A stretch of DNA of 61,024 nt from Acetobacteraceae bacterium (GTDB lineage: Bacteria > Pseudomonadota > Alphaproteobacteria > Acetobacterales > Acetobacteraceae), in the NCBI GenBank assembly GCA_025354865.1, contig JANXMB010000043.1, forward strand, positions 1 through 61,024, given 5' to 3'. The translations under genes and the position numbers were made by a program. Numbering within the stretch: the stretch's first letter is position 1; each line of letters begins with the position of its first letter. Below, piece after piece: positions 1-7,657 of this stretch. The notes beneath the pieces were generated by a model that ran no database searches, was not told the DNA's origin, and was given only the letters and a program-made list of their open reading frames with translations.

Positions 1-2916
1 GCGCAGCGGGCGGCCGACGATCGCGCCATCGCGCCCAAGGAATGGCAGGCGGCGGAAGTCGAACACGCGGCGGCCGTGGCCGGTTTGACCGAGGTGCAGA
101 CCGAGGCGCGTGCCCTCGCCATCGAAGACAGCCGGTTGCAGCGCGTCCGCCGCGTGGCGCAAATCCTGGCGGCGCTGGACGCTGCGCGCATCCGGCTCGA
201 AACGCTGAAGGATGTGCCGCATTTGCCCGCCGACGCCGGGGTGCGCCTGGATACCGCCGATGCCGCCCGGCGGGATGCCGGCCGCGATCGGCTGCGGGAA
301 GCCGATACCGTCGCGCGCCTGACCGCCGAACAAGCAGCGCTGCCCCGCGATCCCGCCGTGCTGGCGATCCGCGATGCGATCGAAGCCTTGACCGAAACCC
401 GGCCGATCGCGGTGCAGGCCGAGACCGATTTGCCGACCGTGCGCGCCGCCGCCGCATCGCATCGGGCGAAGGTGGTGGATGCACTGCGGGACCTCGGTCT
501 CACGCGCCCGCCGGAGGTTGTGCGGGAGGCGATTCCAGCCCCCGGCCTCCGCCAGACGGTGCAGCGGCTGATCGCTGCGCACGCCGAATCCACGGCAAAG
601 GCCAACGCCGCGCAGGATGCGCTCGCCGCAGCGCAACGCCGACGGGATCGCGCAGCAGCGGCGCTGGTCGCGACCCCACCGCCATTTTCTGCCTCCCAAC
701 CATCGCCAGAGCACATGCGTCGGACGATCGAAGCGGTCCGCGCGGAGGGGCCGCTCGACACCGACTACGATCGGGCCTGTCGGGCGGCGGACGAAGCGGA
801 TCGGGCATTGGCGGCGGCTTTGGCCGCGTTGCCGTTGTGGCAGGGCGATGCCGCTGCCTTGGAAGCCTGCCCCATTCCACTGCCGGCGACGGCACAAACG
901 ATGGCGGCGACCCTCGACCGGACAGCGGCGCGCCTGACCGAGGCCCGAGCGGCGTTCCAGGCGATCGAGGATACGCAGGCAGCGGTGGCGGCAGATATCG
1001 CCCGCCTGTCGCAAGAAGGGATCGTGCCCACGCCCGAAGCGGTTGCGGCCGCCCGTGCCCAACGGGATCGGGTATGGTTGCCGCTGCGTGCCGCGCTCCA
1101 CGAGGGCGTGCGGTCGGATCGCGATGCGGTGGCCAGCTTCGAAACTCTGCGCGATGAGGCGGATCGTCTGGCCGACCGCCGCGCCGACGACGCCCAGCGC
1201 GTGGCCGACTACCTTTCCGCAACCGCCCACCGCGAACAATTGCGCGCTCGGCAGGCCGAGGCCGGCTCGGCTCTGACGGCTGCCGAAGCGGCGGCGATCG
1301 ATGCGGATCGGGCATGGCGGGCGCTATGGGCGCCATCCGGCGTCGCCCCCGAGTCGCCCGCTGCGATGGCCGAATGGCGGCGGCAGCGCGCCGATGTGTT
1401 GCAACGCGCCGAACGCGCCGCCGAAGCGCATCGCCAACGCGAAGACCTCGGCGCTCGGCGCGATCGGGCGCGTCGGGCCTTGGCGGCCGATGCCACCGCA
1501 TCGCTGATGGTTCTGTTGCTGCGAGCCGAGACCGATTGCATCGCCGCCGAGGCTGCCGCCACCGCCCATCGCCGCTGCGTCGAAGCCCTGGCGCGGGAGG
1601 ACGCGCAGCTGCCGGACCTCCAAGCCGTGTGCGAGGCCGCCGATACCGCCCGCGCCGGCTGGGCCAATCAATGGGCCGATGCCGTCGCGGCGCTCGGTTT
1701 GCCCCGCGACGCGGCAACCGAAACGGCCGAGGCCGCGCTGGCCGCCTGGTCCCGCATCGCCGAAGCCGCTCCGGCGTGGCGATCCGACGACGCCCGCATC
1801 GCCGATATGGCCGCAGTCGCGGCCGATTTCGGGCGTGCAGCGGCAACCGTACGGGCGCAACTCGGCGAATCCGACACCGGGGAGCCCGCCCCTGCCGCCG
1901 CCGCCCGCGCCGCTCGGCGACTGGCCGATGCGTTGCGCGCGGAACAGGTGGCATTGGAACTGACCGCCCGCATCGCCACCCATGCGGCCGCGCAGGCCGA
2001 AGCCGCGCGTCGGCACGCCGATGCCGAGGCGGATATCGCCGCACTGCGCGCCGCCGCCGGTGTGGACGACGACGCAGCCCTAGCGCGGACGATCGAACAA
2101 GCCCGCCAGCGGGCCGAGGTCGTGCAGGATGCAGACAAGCACGCGCAGAATTTGGCGGCGTCGGGCGATGGCCTGCTGGAGTCGGACCTACGCGCCGAAG
2201 CTGCCGGCATCGCGCCGGACTCGGCGGCGGGGCGGCTGGCCGAGATCGAGGCGCGACAGGCCGCGTTGGGCGATCGGCGAGAAAGTCTGAGTGCCGAACG
2301 CACCCGCACCGAGGCACGCCTGGCAGACATGCGGGCCGGGCACGACGCGGCGACCAAGGTGCAGGAGGCCGAGAATGCCCTGGCGGACGCAAGAGCGGCT
2401 GCGGAACGATATGCGCGCTTGCATCTGGCGCGGGAGTTGTTGCGAGGCGGCATCGATCGCTACCGGCGGGCGCGGCAAGACCCGTTGCTACGCGCCGCCA
2501 GCGCCCATTTCGCGCTGTTGACCGGGGATCGGTATCGCCGTTTGGGCACCGATCCGGATGCAGCGGGCAAAGCGGTGCTGCTTGCGATCGACGCCGCGGG
2601 GGGCGCCTGTCCGGTGGAAGGGCTGAGCGAAGGGACCCGCGACCAGCTCTATCTGGCGCTGCGGGTGGCGGCGATCGAGGCCCATGTGGCGCACGCCGAG
2701 CCGCTGCCGTTCGTGGCGGACGATTTGTTGGTGAATTTCGACGATACCAGGGCGGCGGCCGGTCTGCGGTTGCTCGCGGAACTCGGGCGGACGACGCAGG
2801 TCATTCTGTTCACCCATCACGACCACCTCGCGGCGATGGCAGAGGCAGTGCCCGGCGCATCCGTCCTGCGGTTGCCCCCGCCCGGAGGCCGAAATTCAGT
2901 CGGAGGGGCGGCTTGA
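1..2916 (+). CDS. YhaN/SbcC-like AAA-family ATPase, C-terminal part (5' end outside window)
   Basis: This frame is open from base 1 to a TGA at 2914-2916, so about 971 residues are visible and the N-terminus with the Walker A loop lies outside the window. The visible part is mostly Ala/Glu/Arg-rich helical sequence typical of SMC/SbcC-like coiled-coil arms. Near the C-terminus are an ABC-type signature (LSEGTRDQL), a Walker B-like stretch (FVADDLLVNFDD) and a switch-like histidine pair (FTHHDHL). That arrangement is the YhaN/AAA_27 pattern. Family members are thought to act in DNA end processing, often beside a YhaM/SbcD-type nuclease gene, which would lie upstream if present. The 3' end overlaps the convergent VOC gene by 21 bp. 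Exact function is inferred. Confidence 0.8.
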   Translation, partial: AQRAADDRAIAPKEWQAAEVEHAAAVAGLTEVQTEARALAIEDSRLQRVRRVAQILAALDAARIRLETLKDVPHLPADAGVRLDTADAARRDAGRDRLREADTVARLTAEQAALPRDPAVLAIRDAIEALTETRPIAVQAETDLPTVRAAAASHRAKVVDALRDLGLTRPPEVVREAIPAPGLRQTVQRLIAAHAESTAKANAAQDALAAAQRRRDRAAAALVATPPPFSASQPSPEHMRRTIEAVRAEGPLDTDYDRACRAADEADRALAAALAALPLWQGDAAALEACPIPLPATAQTMAATLDRTAARLTEARAAFQAIEDTQAAVAADIARLSQEGIVPTPEAVAAARAQRDRVWLPLRAALHEGVRSDRDAVASFETLRDEADRLADRRADDAQRVADYLSATAHREQLRARQAEAGSALTAAEAAAIDADRAWRALWAPSGVAPESPAAMAEWRRQRADVLQRAERAAEAHRQREDLGARRDRARRALAADATASLMVLLLRAETDCIAAEAAATAHRRCVEALAREDAQLPDLQAVCEAADTARAGWANQWADAVAALGLPRDAATETAEAALAAWSRIAEAAPAWRSDDARIADMAAVAADFGRAAATVRAQLGESDTGEPAPAAAARAARRLADALRAEQVALELTARIATHAAAQAEAARRHADAEADIAALRAAAGVDDDAALARTIEQARQRAEVVQDADKHAQNLAASGDGLLESDLRAEAAGIAPDSAAGRLAEIEARQAALGDRRESLSAERTRTEARLADMRAGHDAATKVQEAENALADARAAAERYARLHLARELLRGGIDRYRRARQDPLLRAASAHFALLTGDRYRRLGTDPDAAGKAVLLAIDAAGGACPVEGLSEGTRDQLYLALRVAAIEAHVAHAEPLPFVADDLLVNFDDTRAAAGLRLLAELGRTTQVILFTHHDHLAAMAEAVPGASVLRLPPPGGRNSVGGAA

Positions 2917-3834
2917 ACCGGTTTCCACGATCTCGATTGCCTCGCGGCTCGGCCCCTCGATCATGAAAGCGCGGGTGTCGCCCAAAGGCTGGATCGGTTG
3001 CAAGAAGGCCACGCCTTCCCCGCGCAGCTTGCTCTCCCAGGCGTCGAGGTCGGCGACCGCGAAGGCGATGTGATCCTGCAACTGGCCGCGGGAGGGCACC
3101 AGCGGTCGGTCCCCCTGATTGCCGTACCAGGTCAGGACGACATCGCCGAACACCACCCCGGCGCGCGGTTCCCGATACATGCCGTCCAGGGTCAGCGACG
3201 GCCAGGATTTCTCGTTGCCTCGCCGCAGCGCCCGTTCCTCATCGGTAGGCGGGACGAAGCCGGGGCGGACCGGGGCGTTCAGATGCTTGCGGTACCAGTC
3301 CAGCGCGGCGAAAGGGTCTTCCTGCCAGAGGTGGACGTGATCGAAGTATTCGGTGGGGAAGTTGCCGACATATTCCACCAACGCACCGTCCGGCCCGTCC
3401 ATGTAGGCGAAACCGCCGCCGCCGGCGGGTTGGGTGTTGTTGGCGATGGCTTCCGCGATTTGCGCCCTGGTCAGGCCGGGCGCCATGCCTTTCGGGGCTG
3501 GCCACGTATCGCTGTTGATCCAAACATGCCCACCGGCATCGGTGGTATAGAGCGGGCGGAGCGAGACCTCGGGCCGCGCCAGGAAAGTGGCGATGTTGGC
3601 GCGGACATCGGTGACGTGCCAGCCGAAATGCCAGATGGCCGACGGCGGTTGGGTCGGCGGCGGCGTATCGACAGTATCGAATAAAATCATGACATTATTG
3701 GGTGAGAGCAGCGCTTTATGCCCAGCCCAAATGCCGGCCGCCGTGCTGGGAAATTGCCGCGTGTAGAAACCGATCGCCGCGTCGGGATCGGTGGAATTCA
3801 GATGGATATGGTGGAAGGCTGGCGTTGGCAGCAT
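2896..3834 (-). CDS. VOC (glyoxalase/bleomycin-resistance/dioxygenase) family protein
   Basis: A 312-residue protein with two vicinal-oxygen-chelate-like halves. The N-terminal half opens with FHHIHLNSTDPDAAIGFY. The second half has FDHVHLWQEDPFAALDWY, and a further H-I-A-F-A-V-A-D-L-D strand follows near the end. These are the usual metal-binding His strand and the DxxxxxxFY helix of the VOC fold. Such proteins bind a divalent metal and catalyse dioxygenase, lyase or isomerase chemistry, and the substrate cannot be read from the sequence. The gene stands alone and converges on the ATPase gene with a 21-bp overlap. ATG at 3834. Confidence 0.8.
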   Translation of the reverse strand: MLPTPAFHHIHLNSTDPDAAIGFYTRQFPSTAAGIWAGHKALLSPNNVMILFDTVDTPPPTQPPSAIWHFGWHVTDVRANIATFLARPEVSLRPLYTTDAGGHVWINSDTWPAPKGMAPGLTRAQIAEAIANNTQPAGGGGFAYMDGPDGALVEYVGNFPTEYFDHVHLWQEDPFAALDWYRKHLNAPVRPGFVPPTDEERALRRGNEKSWPSLTLDGMYREPRAGVVFGDVVLTWYGNQGDRPLVPSRGQLQDHIAFAVADLDAWESKLRGEGVAFLQPIQPLGDTRAFMIEGPSREAIEIVETGSSRPSD

Positions 3835-3992
3835 CGCGGCGATTCCTGAGCTTGGATCCGGCTTCGACTATGCGATCGTGCTGTGCGTTTGGCCAGTGGC
3901 GCTCAGGCTGCCCGCACCGAATGGCGGGGCAGTCGAACGTCAGGGGCAGTGGAGCGACCGGCGGCACGTCGCCGCCGACCGGAAGCCGAGAT

Positions 3993-4163
3993 TTAGATAC
4001 CGATACCGACGCTGTTGAATTTATCGCTAATATTGGTGGCGAGCACGCCGAAGCCGACGGCGATCACGGCAACGATGATGCCGGCGATCATTGCGTATTC
4101 CAGCGCGGTTACCGCTTTGCGGTCTGCGGCGAGTGTCATGGCGGTTTTGATGGCGTCGATCAT
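3993..4163 (-). CDS. Flp/Fap-type type IVb pilin, 56 residues
   Basis: The predicted protein begins MIDAIKTAMTLAADRKAVTALEY and is dominated by one hydrophobic helix (AMIAGIIVAVIAVGFGVLA). The A-L-E-Y motif just before that helix is the Flp pilin hallmark, with Glu5/Tyr6 of the mature pilin. The start is set by a GGGG Shine-Dalgarno about 8 bases upstream of the ATG at 4163. A longer upstream open frame is shadow. Flp pilins are processed by a TadV-type peptidase and assembled by the Tad secretion machine for surface adhesion. No tad/cpa gene is visible here, so this is an orphan pilin locus or one served by a cluster elsewhere. Confidence 0.88.
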   Translation of the reverse strand: MIDAIKTAMTLAADRKAVTALEYAMIAGIIVAVIAVGFGVLATNISDKFNSVGIGI

Positions 4164-4725
4164 TTTATTCCCCAGTTTGTTACATTGTCTTCGTTCGCCC
4201 TGTTTGGCGACCGTACCGTCGATCAAATTCCGCCGGCATACCCCGTATTTTTCGGGGTCGAGCCTCCTGGAAAACGTTGTGATCGCAGCGATGCGTTTCG
4301 GGTATCCAACGCCGAATATATCGGTTTTGCGCTGCGACCTGTCAAGCGAGGCTCGGCCCGCCCGATTTGCAAAACCTCGGTATTTCACACAGTTTTCGCG
4401 ATAATTGCTCGGTTCACAAAAACGTGACCGCGAATCTGTCGGTGGTGTTCCGCGCGAGGGATTCCGGTGTGTATCGTAACAATTATAGAATGACGTGCCG
4501 GCGGCGTGCCGAATTTCGCAGGGATGCGTGTTTTTGAGATGTTGTCCCGCTGCGACATTGGCGTTCGAGATACGATCTTGGTCATGATAAGAAATATTCG
4601 CCAATTGTCCCGAAAACGAAAATAACCGCCGGTTCCACCGATCGCATCGCGCACCGAAACGGAAAGATCGCGGCATCGAATGCGCCCGCGATCCTTCATA
4701 TCGACAACCCCGGCCGCGCCGCGCG
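4164..4725. other. 562-base intergenic region between the Flp pilin and DsrE-like genes
   Basis: No convincing gene is seen. The longer open frames here have atypical composition and no family signature. The stretch is more AT-rich than its surroundings, as expected of a promoter and leader for the pilin gene on the minus strand. Apart from the 4240-4258 hairpin I recognise no riboswitch or small RNA. Confidence 0.5.
4240..4258 (-). promoter_or_regulatory. Leader hairpin upstream of the Flp pilin gene
   Basis: A 6-bp inverted repeat, ACCCCG ... CGGGGT, encloses a 7-base AT-rich loop about 80 bases upstream of the pilin start codon. On the pilin transcript it would fold as a short GC stem in an otherwise AT-rich leader. 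It could stabilise the mRNA or attenuate transcription. It is seen directly, but its role is a guess. Confidence 0.35.
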
Positions 4726-5208
4726 TCAGACTCGAATATAGCTCCAGCCGAGTTCCTGCAGTTCGCACAAACGCACAACGCCAGACGGAACATCGGTGGC
4801 AACTGCCAGTTGTGGGATCGATTTGCCCTCACGGGATTCGGCATTGCGGCGCGATACTTGGCAGGCGGAAAATACCACGAACGGCAGCTTCGCATGCACC
4901 TCGGCCAACAGGTCCTTCACCGGGGAAATGTCGGCGCGCAGCATGGTGAAACCGCCGCTGTTGGCGACCAATTCGATCGACAGCCGGTCGTCCTCGGCGA
5001 TCGAAGGGTCCTCGATTAGGAACCGTTCGGCCAAATTCTGTATATTATTCAGCGCGGTATGCATGATCGCGGGATCGCCGCTGCCGACGTGAACAACGAC
5101 CCGATGCTTCGGCTTGCTCGCCGGTACATGCCACACAGCCGCTCGGGAAGCCGAAACCCCGATTGCGGCGGCGACGAATGCGAGGAGACCGAGCAGACGA
5201 CGGTTCAT
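4726..5208 (-). CDS. Secreted DsrE/DsrF-like family protein
   Basis: A 160-residue protein with a signal peptide (MNRRLLGLLAFVAAAIGVSASRAA). A Rossmann-like DsrE fold follows: VVVHVGSGDPAIMHTALNNIQN, then a hydrophobic strand ending in VVFSACQVSRR. The single Cys in SACQVS lies where DsrE-type sulfur carriers have their reactive Cys, and the tail LGWSYIRV is typical of the family. These small periplasmic proteins are usually annotated as intracellular-sulfur-oxidation-like, but no partner DsrF/DsrH or sulfur oxidation gene is next to it. An AAAGG Shine-Dalgarno precedes the ATG at 5208. It is divergent from the haemoglobin/NsrR pair. Confidence 0.75.
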   Translation of the reverse strand: MNRRLLGLLAFVAAAIGVSASRAAVWHVPASKPKHRVVVHVGSGDPAIMHTALNNIQNLAERFLIEDPSIAEDDRLSIELVANSGGFTMLRADISPVKDLLAEVHAKLPFVVFSACQVSRRNAESREGKSIPQLAVATDVPSGVVRLCELQELGWSYIRV

Positions 5209-5330
5209 GGCGAGACCTTTGCAAATGGGGGAGGAGGGTTGCTTCTTCTCATGCTAGGCGGGCTTCGCGCCACCTCTGCCGCATCCGGTGCCGGGTCCAT
5301 GGGCTTGCGGCCAGGAAATACCGGGCGTAT

Positions 5331-5353
5331 AAGAAGTATTGAAAATATATCTT
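5331..5353 (+). promoter_or_regulatory. NsrR-like operator (11-1-11 inverted repeat)
   Basis: Bases 5331-5341 read AAGAAGTATTG and 5343-5353 read AAATATATCTT, separated by one base. Against the known NsrR palindrome (AAGATGCATTT-N-AAATGCATCTT) the left half matches 8 of 11 and the right half 9 of 11. The site ends 11 bases before the ATG of the truncated haemoglobin gene, so a bound repressor would block initiation. An NsrR-type regulator is encoded directly downstream. The comparison was done by eye, without a scan score. Confidence 0.7.
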
Positions 5354-5364
5354 ATGAGGGTCCC

Positions 5365-5778
5365 ATGCCCAAATTCCCCGCCATCGACGAAGCCGGCATC
5401 GCCGTGTTGGTCGACACATTCTATCAACGAATCCGAGCGGACGCGGTGCTGGGACCGGTGTTCGAGAATAAGATCGCGGCGGATAAATGGCCGACGCATC
5501 TGGCCACGATGAAGCGGTTCTGGTCGTCGGTCATGCTGACGACGGGCGCTTATTCCGGCAATCCGGTCGGGGTGCATCGGTCGGTCCCGAACCTGGAACG
5601 GCCGATGTTCGCGCATTGGCTGGCCCTGTTCGCCAGCACGGCCGAGGATCTGTTTGCCCCCGAGCCGGCGGCCGATCTGGCGGCGAAGGCCAAACGGATT
5701 GCGTTCAGCCTGGAGTTGGCGGTGTTCCATCGCCTGGGTGCGCCACCGGATGGGCTGGCTTTGCAGCAGGCGGGTTGA
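5365..5778 (+). CDS. Truncated haemoglobin (group III-like)
   Basis: A 137-residue globin starting MPKFPAIDEAGIAVLVDTFY. The start is chosen because the ATG at 5365 follows GAGGG and the NsrR-like site. A longer upstream open frame would run through the operator. The motifs fit group III truncated globins: VDTFYQRIRADAVLGPVF, then HLATMKRFWSSVMLTTGAYSG, then a VHRSVPNLERPMFAHWL helix with the candidate proximal His. Such globins bind O2 or NO and commonly serve in NO detoxification or microaerobic life. The gene is followed after one base by the Rrf2 regulator, which implies one autoregulated transcript. Confidence 0.85.
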   Translation: MPKFPAIDEAGIAVLVDTFYQRIRADAVLGPVFENKIAADKWPTHLATMKRFWSSVMLTTGAYSGNPVGVHRSVPNLERPMFAHWLALFASTAEDLFAPEPAADLAAKAKRIAFSLELAVFHRLGAPPDGLALQQAG

Positions 5779-5779
5779 G

Positions 5780-6235
5780 ATGCGACTGACCGCCTATACC
5801 GACTACACGTTGCGGATCCTGATGTATCTGGCGGTGCAACCGGAGCGGCGCTCGACGATCGCAGAGATTGCCGCGACCTACGACATTTCCGAAGCGCACC
5901 TGACCAAGATCGCCCACCGCCTTGGCGCGAGCGGGGAAATCGCGACGACGCGCGGCCGGGGCGGTGGGCTGCGCCTGGGCAAGCCGGCCGACACCATCGC
6001 GCTGGGTGCGCTGATCCGGCGCACCGAACCGGATATGGAACTGGTCGCCTGCTTCGGCGGCGCCGGGTCCTGCGTGATCGATGAAACCTGCGTGCTGAGC
6101 GCGGTCCTGCAGGAAGCATTGAACGCCTTCCTGGCGGTCCTGGATCGCTACACCCTGGCCGATCTGGTGGCGCCGCGTCAGCGCCTCGCGGCTTTGCTGC
6201 ATATCGAGCTGCCGGCGCAACGGCGGACCGCATGA
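5780..6235 (+). CDS. nsrR: Rrf2-family transcriptional regulator, NsrR type
   Basis: A 151-residue protein starting MRLTAYTDYTLRILMYLA, the standard NsrR/RsrR opening, with a winged helix-turn-helix to about residue 65. Three cysteines, C91, C98 and C104, lie in CFGGAGSCVIDETC, where NsrR binds its [Fe-S] cluster. The first spacing is 6 residues rather than the 4 seen in E. coli NsrR. Nitric oxide damages the cluster and releases DNA. The gene immediately follows the truncated haemoglobin, whose promoter carries an NsrR-like palindrome, so autoregulated NO control is the simplest reading. Another cluster-sensing Rrf2 member is possible but less likely. Confidence 0.85.
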   Translation: MRLTAYTDYTLRILMYLAVQPERRSTIAEIAATYDISEAHLTKIAHRLGASGEIATTRGRGGGLRLGKPADTIALGALIRRTEPDMELVACFGGAGSCVIDETCVLSAVLQEALNAFLAVLDRYTLADLVAPRQRLAALLHIELPAQRRTA

Positions 6236-6333
6236 CCGGCATCGCCGCGATCGTGCGCGACCTCACCGCTCGATTTGCCGAGGTTCGCGCCCTGCGCTAG
6301 GAAATCGCCGCCCTGCGTGCCGCGCGGGATTGA
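6232..6333 (+). other. Possible small or degenerate ORF with an in-frame TAG
   Basis: An ATG overlapping the nsrR stop opens 22 codons (MTGIAAIVRDLTARFAEVRALR) to a TAG at 6298-6300. The same frame continues for ten codons (EIAALRAARD) to TGA at 6331-6333. Both sides read as one continuous amphipathic, heptad-like helix, as if a short coiled-coil peptide had been interrupted by an amber codon. It could equally be chance in GC-rich DNA. Confidence 0.25.
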
Positions 6334-6387
6334 ACATTCCGGGCCTTGCGTTCGGCGCCCCGTCATTGTCCGATAGCGCGGACCGCC

Positions 6388-6475
6388 AGACCGCGATGCG
6401 AGCGCATTTGCCCCCGTATCGCACTCTGGCTCTATGTTCGGTCGCGCGATTCGAACGTTCGGTCATCGCGCTCTA
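6388..6475 (+). repeat. Composite palindromic intergenic element, copy 1
   Basis: This stretch aligns by eye with the element between gcvT and gcvH. A CGCGATGCG block comes first, then a TATGTTCGGTCG linker. A second part follows that starts GCGATTC, carries an AACGTT core, and ends GGTCAT-CGCGCTCTA. The element ends 14 bases before the start codon of the oxidase gene, just before its GGGAGG ribosome-binding site. The first palindrome is weaker than in the other copies. Confidence 0.55.
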
Positions 6476-6489
6476 ACGGGAGGAAAACC

Positions 6490-7614
6490 ATGGACGACGC
6501 CGCCGCCGAAGCAAAACATTTGTTCGAACCTACGGGCGATTTCCAATGCCTGCACGAATTCCTGCCGGCTGCGCGGGCGAAGCTGTCGGACCACATCTGG
6601 GGTTATCTGGTCGGCGCGACCGAGACCGAAACCACCCTGCGCCGCAATCGCATGGCGTTGGATACGCTGGCATTGCGTCCGCGGGTGTGCGTCGATGTGT
6701 CCTCGATCGACACGTCCACCACCTTGTTCGGCCGCAAGCTGCGCCTGCCGGTGATGCTGGCGCCGGTCGGCTCGCTCGAATCCTTCGATCCGGGTGGGGC
6801 CGCGACTGCCGGCAGCGCGGCATCGGCGTTCGGCATTCCCATCATGTGCAGTTCCGTGACCCATCCTGGGTTGGAGGAGATCGCCGCCGCCACGCCGGGG
6901 CCGAAGATTTTCCAGCTTTATGTCCGTGGCGACCTGCAATGGATCGACGAGATCGTGAAGCGCGCTGTGGATAGCGGCTACGATGCCTTCGCCATCACCG
7001 TCGATACCGCCGCCTATTCCCGGCGGGAGCGCGACATCGCCGGGCGGTTCGTGAAGCCGTGGCGGGCGGTGGCGACCGGCCAGTCGTACCAGGCGAGCTT
7101 CACCTGGGACAACGTGAAGCACTTCAAGGACAAGCACACGATTCCGCTGATCCTGAAGGGTATCGGCACCGGGGAGGACGCGGCGCTGTGCTGCGAGCAC
7201 GGGGTGGACGGGGTGTATGTCTCCAACCACGGCGGCCGCCAGCTCGATCACGGGCGCGGGTCCATGGATATTCTGCCGGAGGTGATTGCGGCCGTGCGCG
7301 GGCGCGCCAAAGTGATCGTCGATGGCAGCATCTGTCGCGGCACCGACGTTGTGAAGGCCATCGCGATGGGGGCCGATGCGGTGGCAATGGGTCGGATGTA
7401 TTGCTACGCTCTTGCCGCCGATGGGGCCGCCGGGGTGCATAAGATGCTGGAATTGCTGGAGCACGAAACCGGGGTCGCCATGGCTCTGGCCGGTGCGCGC
7501 AGTCTGGGCGAGCTCAATCCGGCTTACATTTACCGCAATGCCCCGATGGTTGCGATGCCGCACCAGCACAGCGCGTTCCCGCTGTTGCAGACGACGCCGG
7601 AATATCGCGGGTAA
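6490..7614 (+). CDS. FMN-dependent alpha-hydroxy-acid oxidase/dehydrogenase
   Basis: A 374-residue TIM-barrel flavoenzyme of the lactate dehydrogenase/glycolate oxidase family, close to the usual length. Visible landmarks are LPVMLAPVG near the N-terminus, FQLYVRGD, the late IPLILKGI strand with its FMN-contacting Lys, and the catalytic signature SNHGGRQLDHGRGS with its His and Arg. GSICRGTDVVKAIAMGADAVAMGR follows at the phosphate-binding end. Members oxidise a 2-hydroxy acid to the 2-oxo acid, and the physiological substrate is not evident. GGGAGG lies 8 bases upstream of the ATG at 6490. The gene converges on a TauD-type dioxygenase across a hairpin terminator. Confidence 0.9.
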   Translation: MDDAAAEAKHLFEPTGDFQCLHEFLPAARAKLSDHIWGYLVGATETETTLRRNRMALDTLALRPRVCVDVSSIDTSTTLFGRKLRLPVMLAPVGSLESFDPGGAATAGSAASAFGIPIMCSSVTHPGLEEIAAATPGPKIFQLYVRGDLQWIDEIVKRAVDSGYDAFAITVDTAAYSRRERDIAGRFVKPWRAVATGQSYQASFTWDNVKHFKDKHTIPLILKGIGTGEDAALCCEHGVDGVYVSNHGGRQLDHGRGSMDILPEVIAAVRGRAKVIVDGSICRGTDVVKAIAMGADAVAMGRMYCYALAADGAAGVHKMLELLEHETGVAMALAGARSLGELNPAYIYRNAPMVAMPHQHSAFPLLQTTPEYRG

Positions 7615-7626
7615 CGTCTACCGAAC

Positions 7627-7650
7627 GGGGCGGATCGTTGGGTCCGCCCC
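7627..7650. terminator. Bidirectional hairpin between convergent genes
   Basis: The 8-bp arms GGGGCGGA and TCCGCCCC enclose an 8-base loop. It sits in the short gap between the hydroxy-acid oxidase stop on the plus strand and the dioxygenase stop on the minus strand. There is no clear U-tract on either side, so termination may rely on the GC stem. Confidence 0.6.
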
Positions 7651-7657
7651 CAAGGCG

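Noticed and set aside
500-2392. Long minus-strand open frame opposite the YhaN-like gene
   Set aside because: Very Arg/Pro-rich with no motif. The plus strand carries the ABC-type signature and Walker B, so this is a GC-driven shadow.
4164-4725. Overlapping minus-strand reading frames upstream of the pilin as a longer pilin precursor
   Set aside because: The composition is unlike a coding region here, and the short ATG with a GGGG site gives a standard-length Flp pilin.
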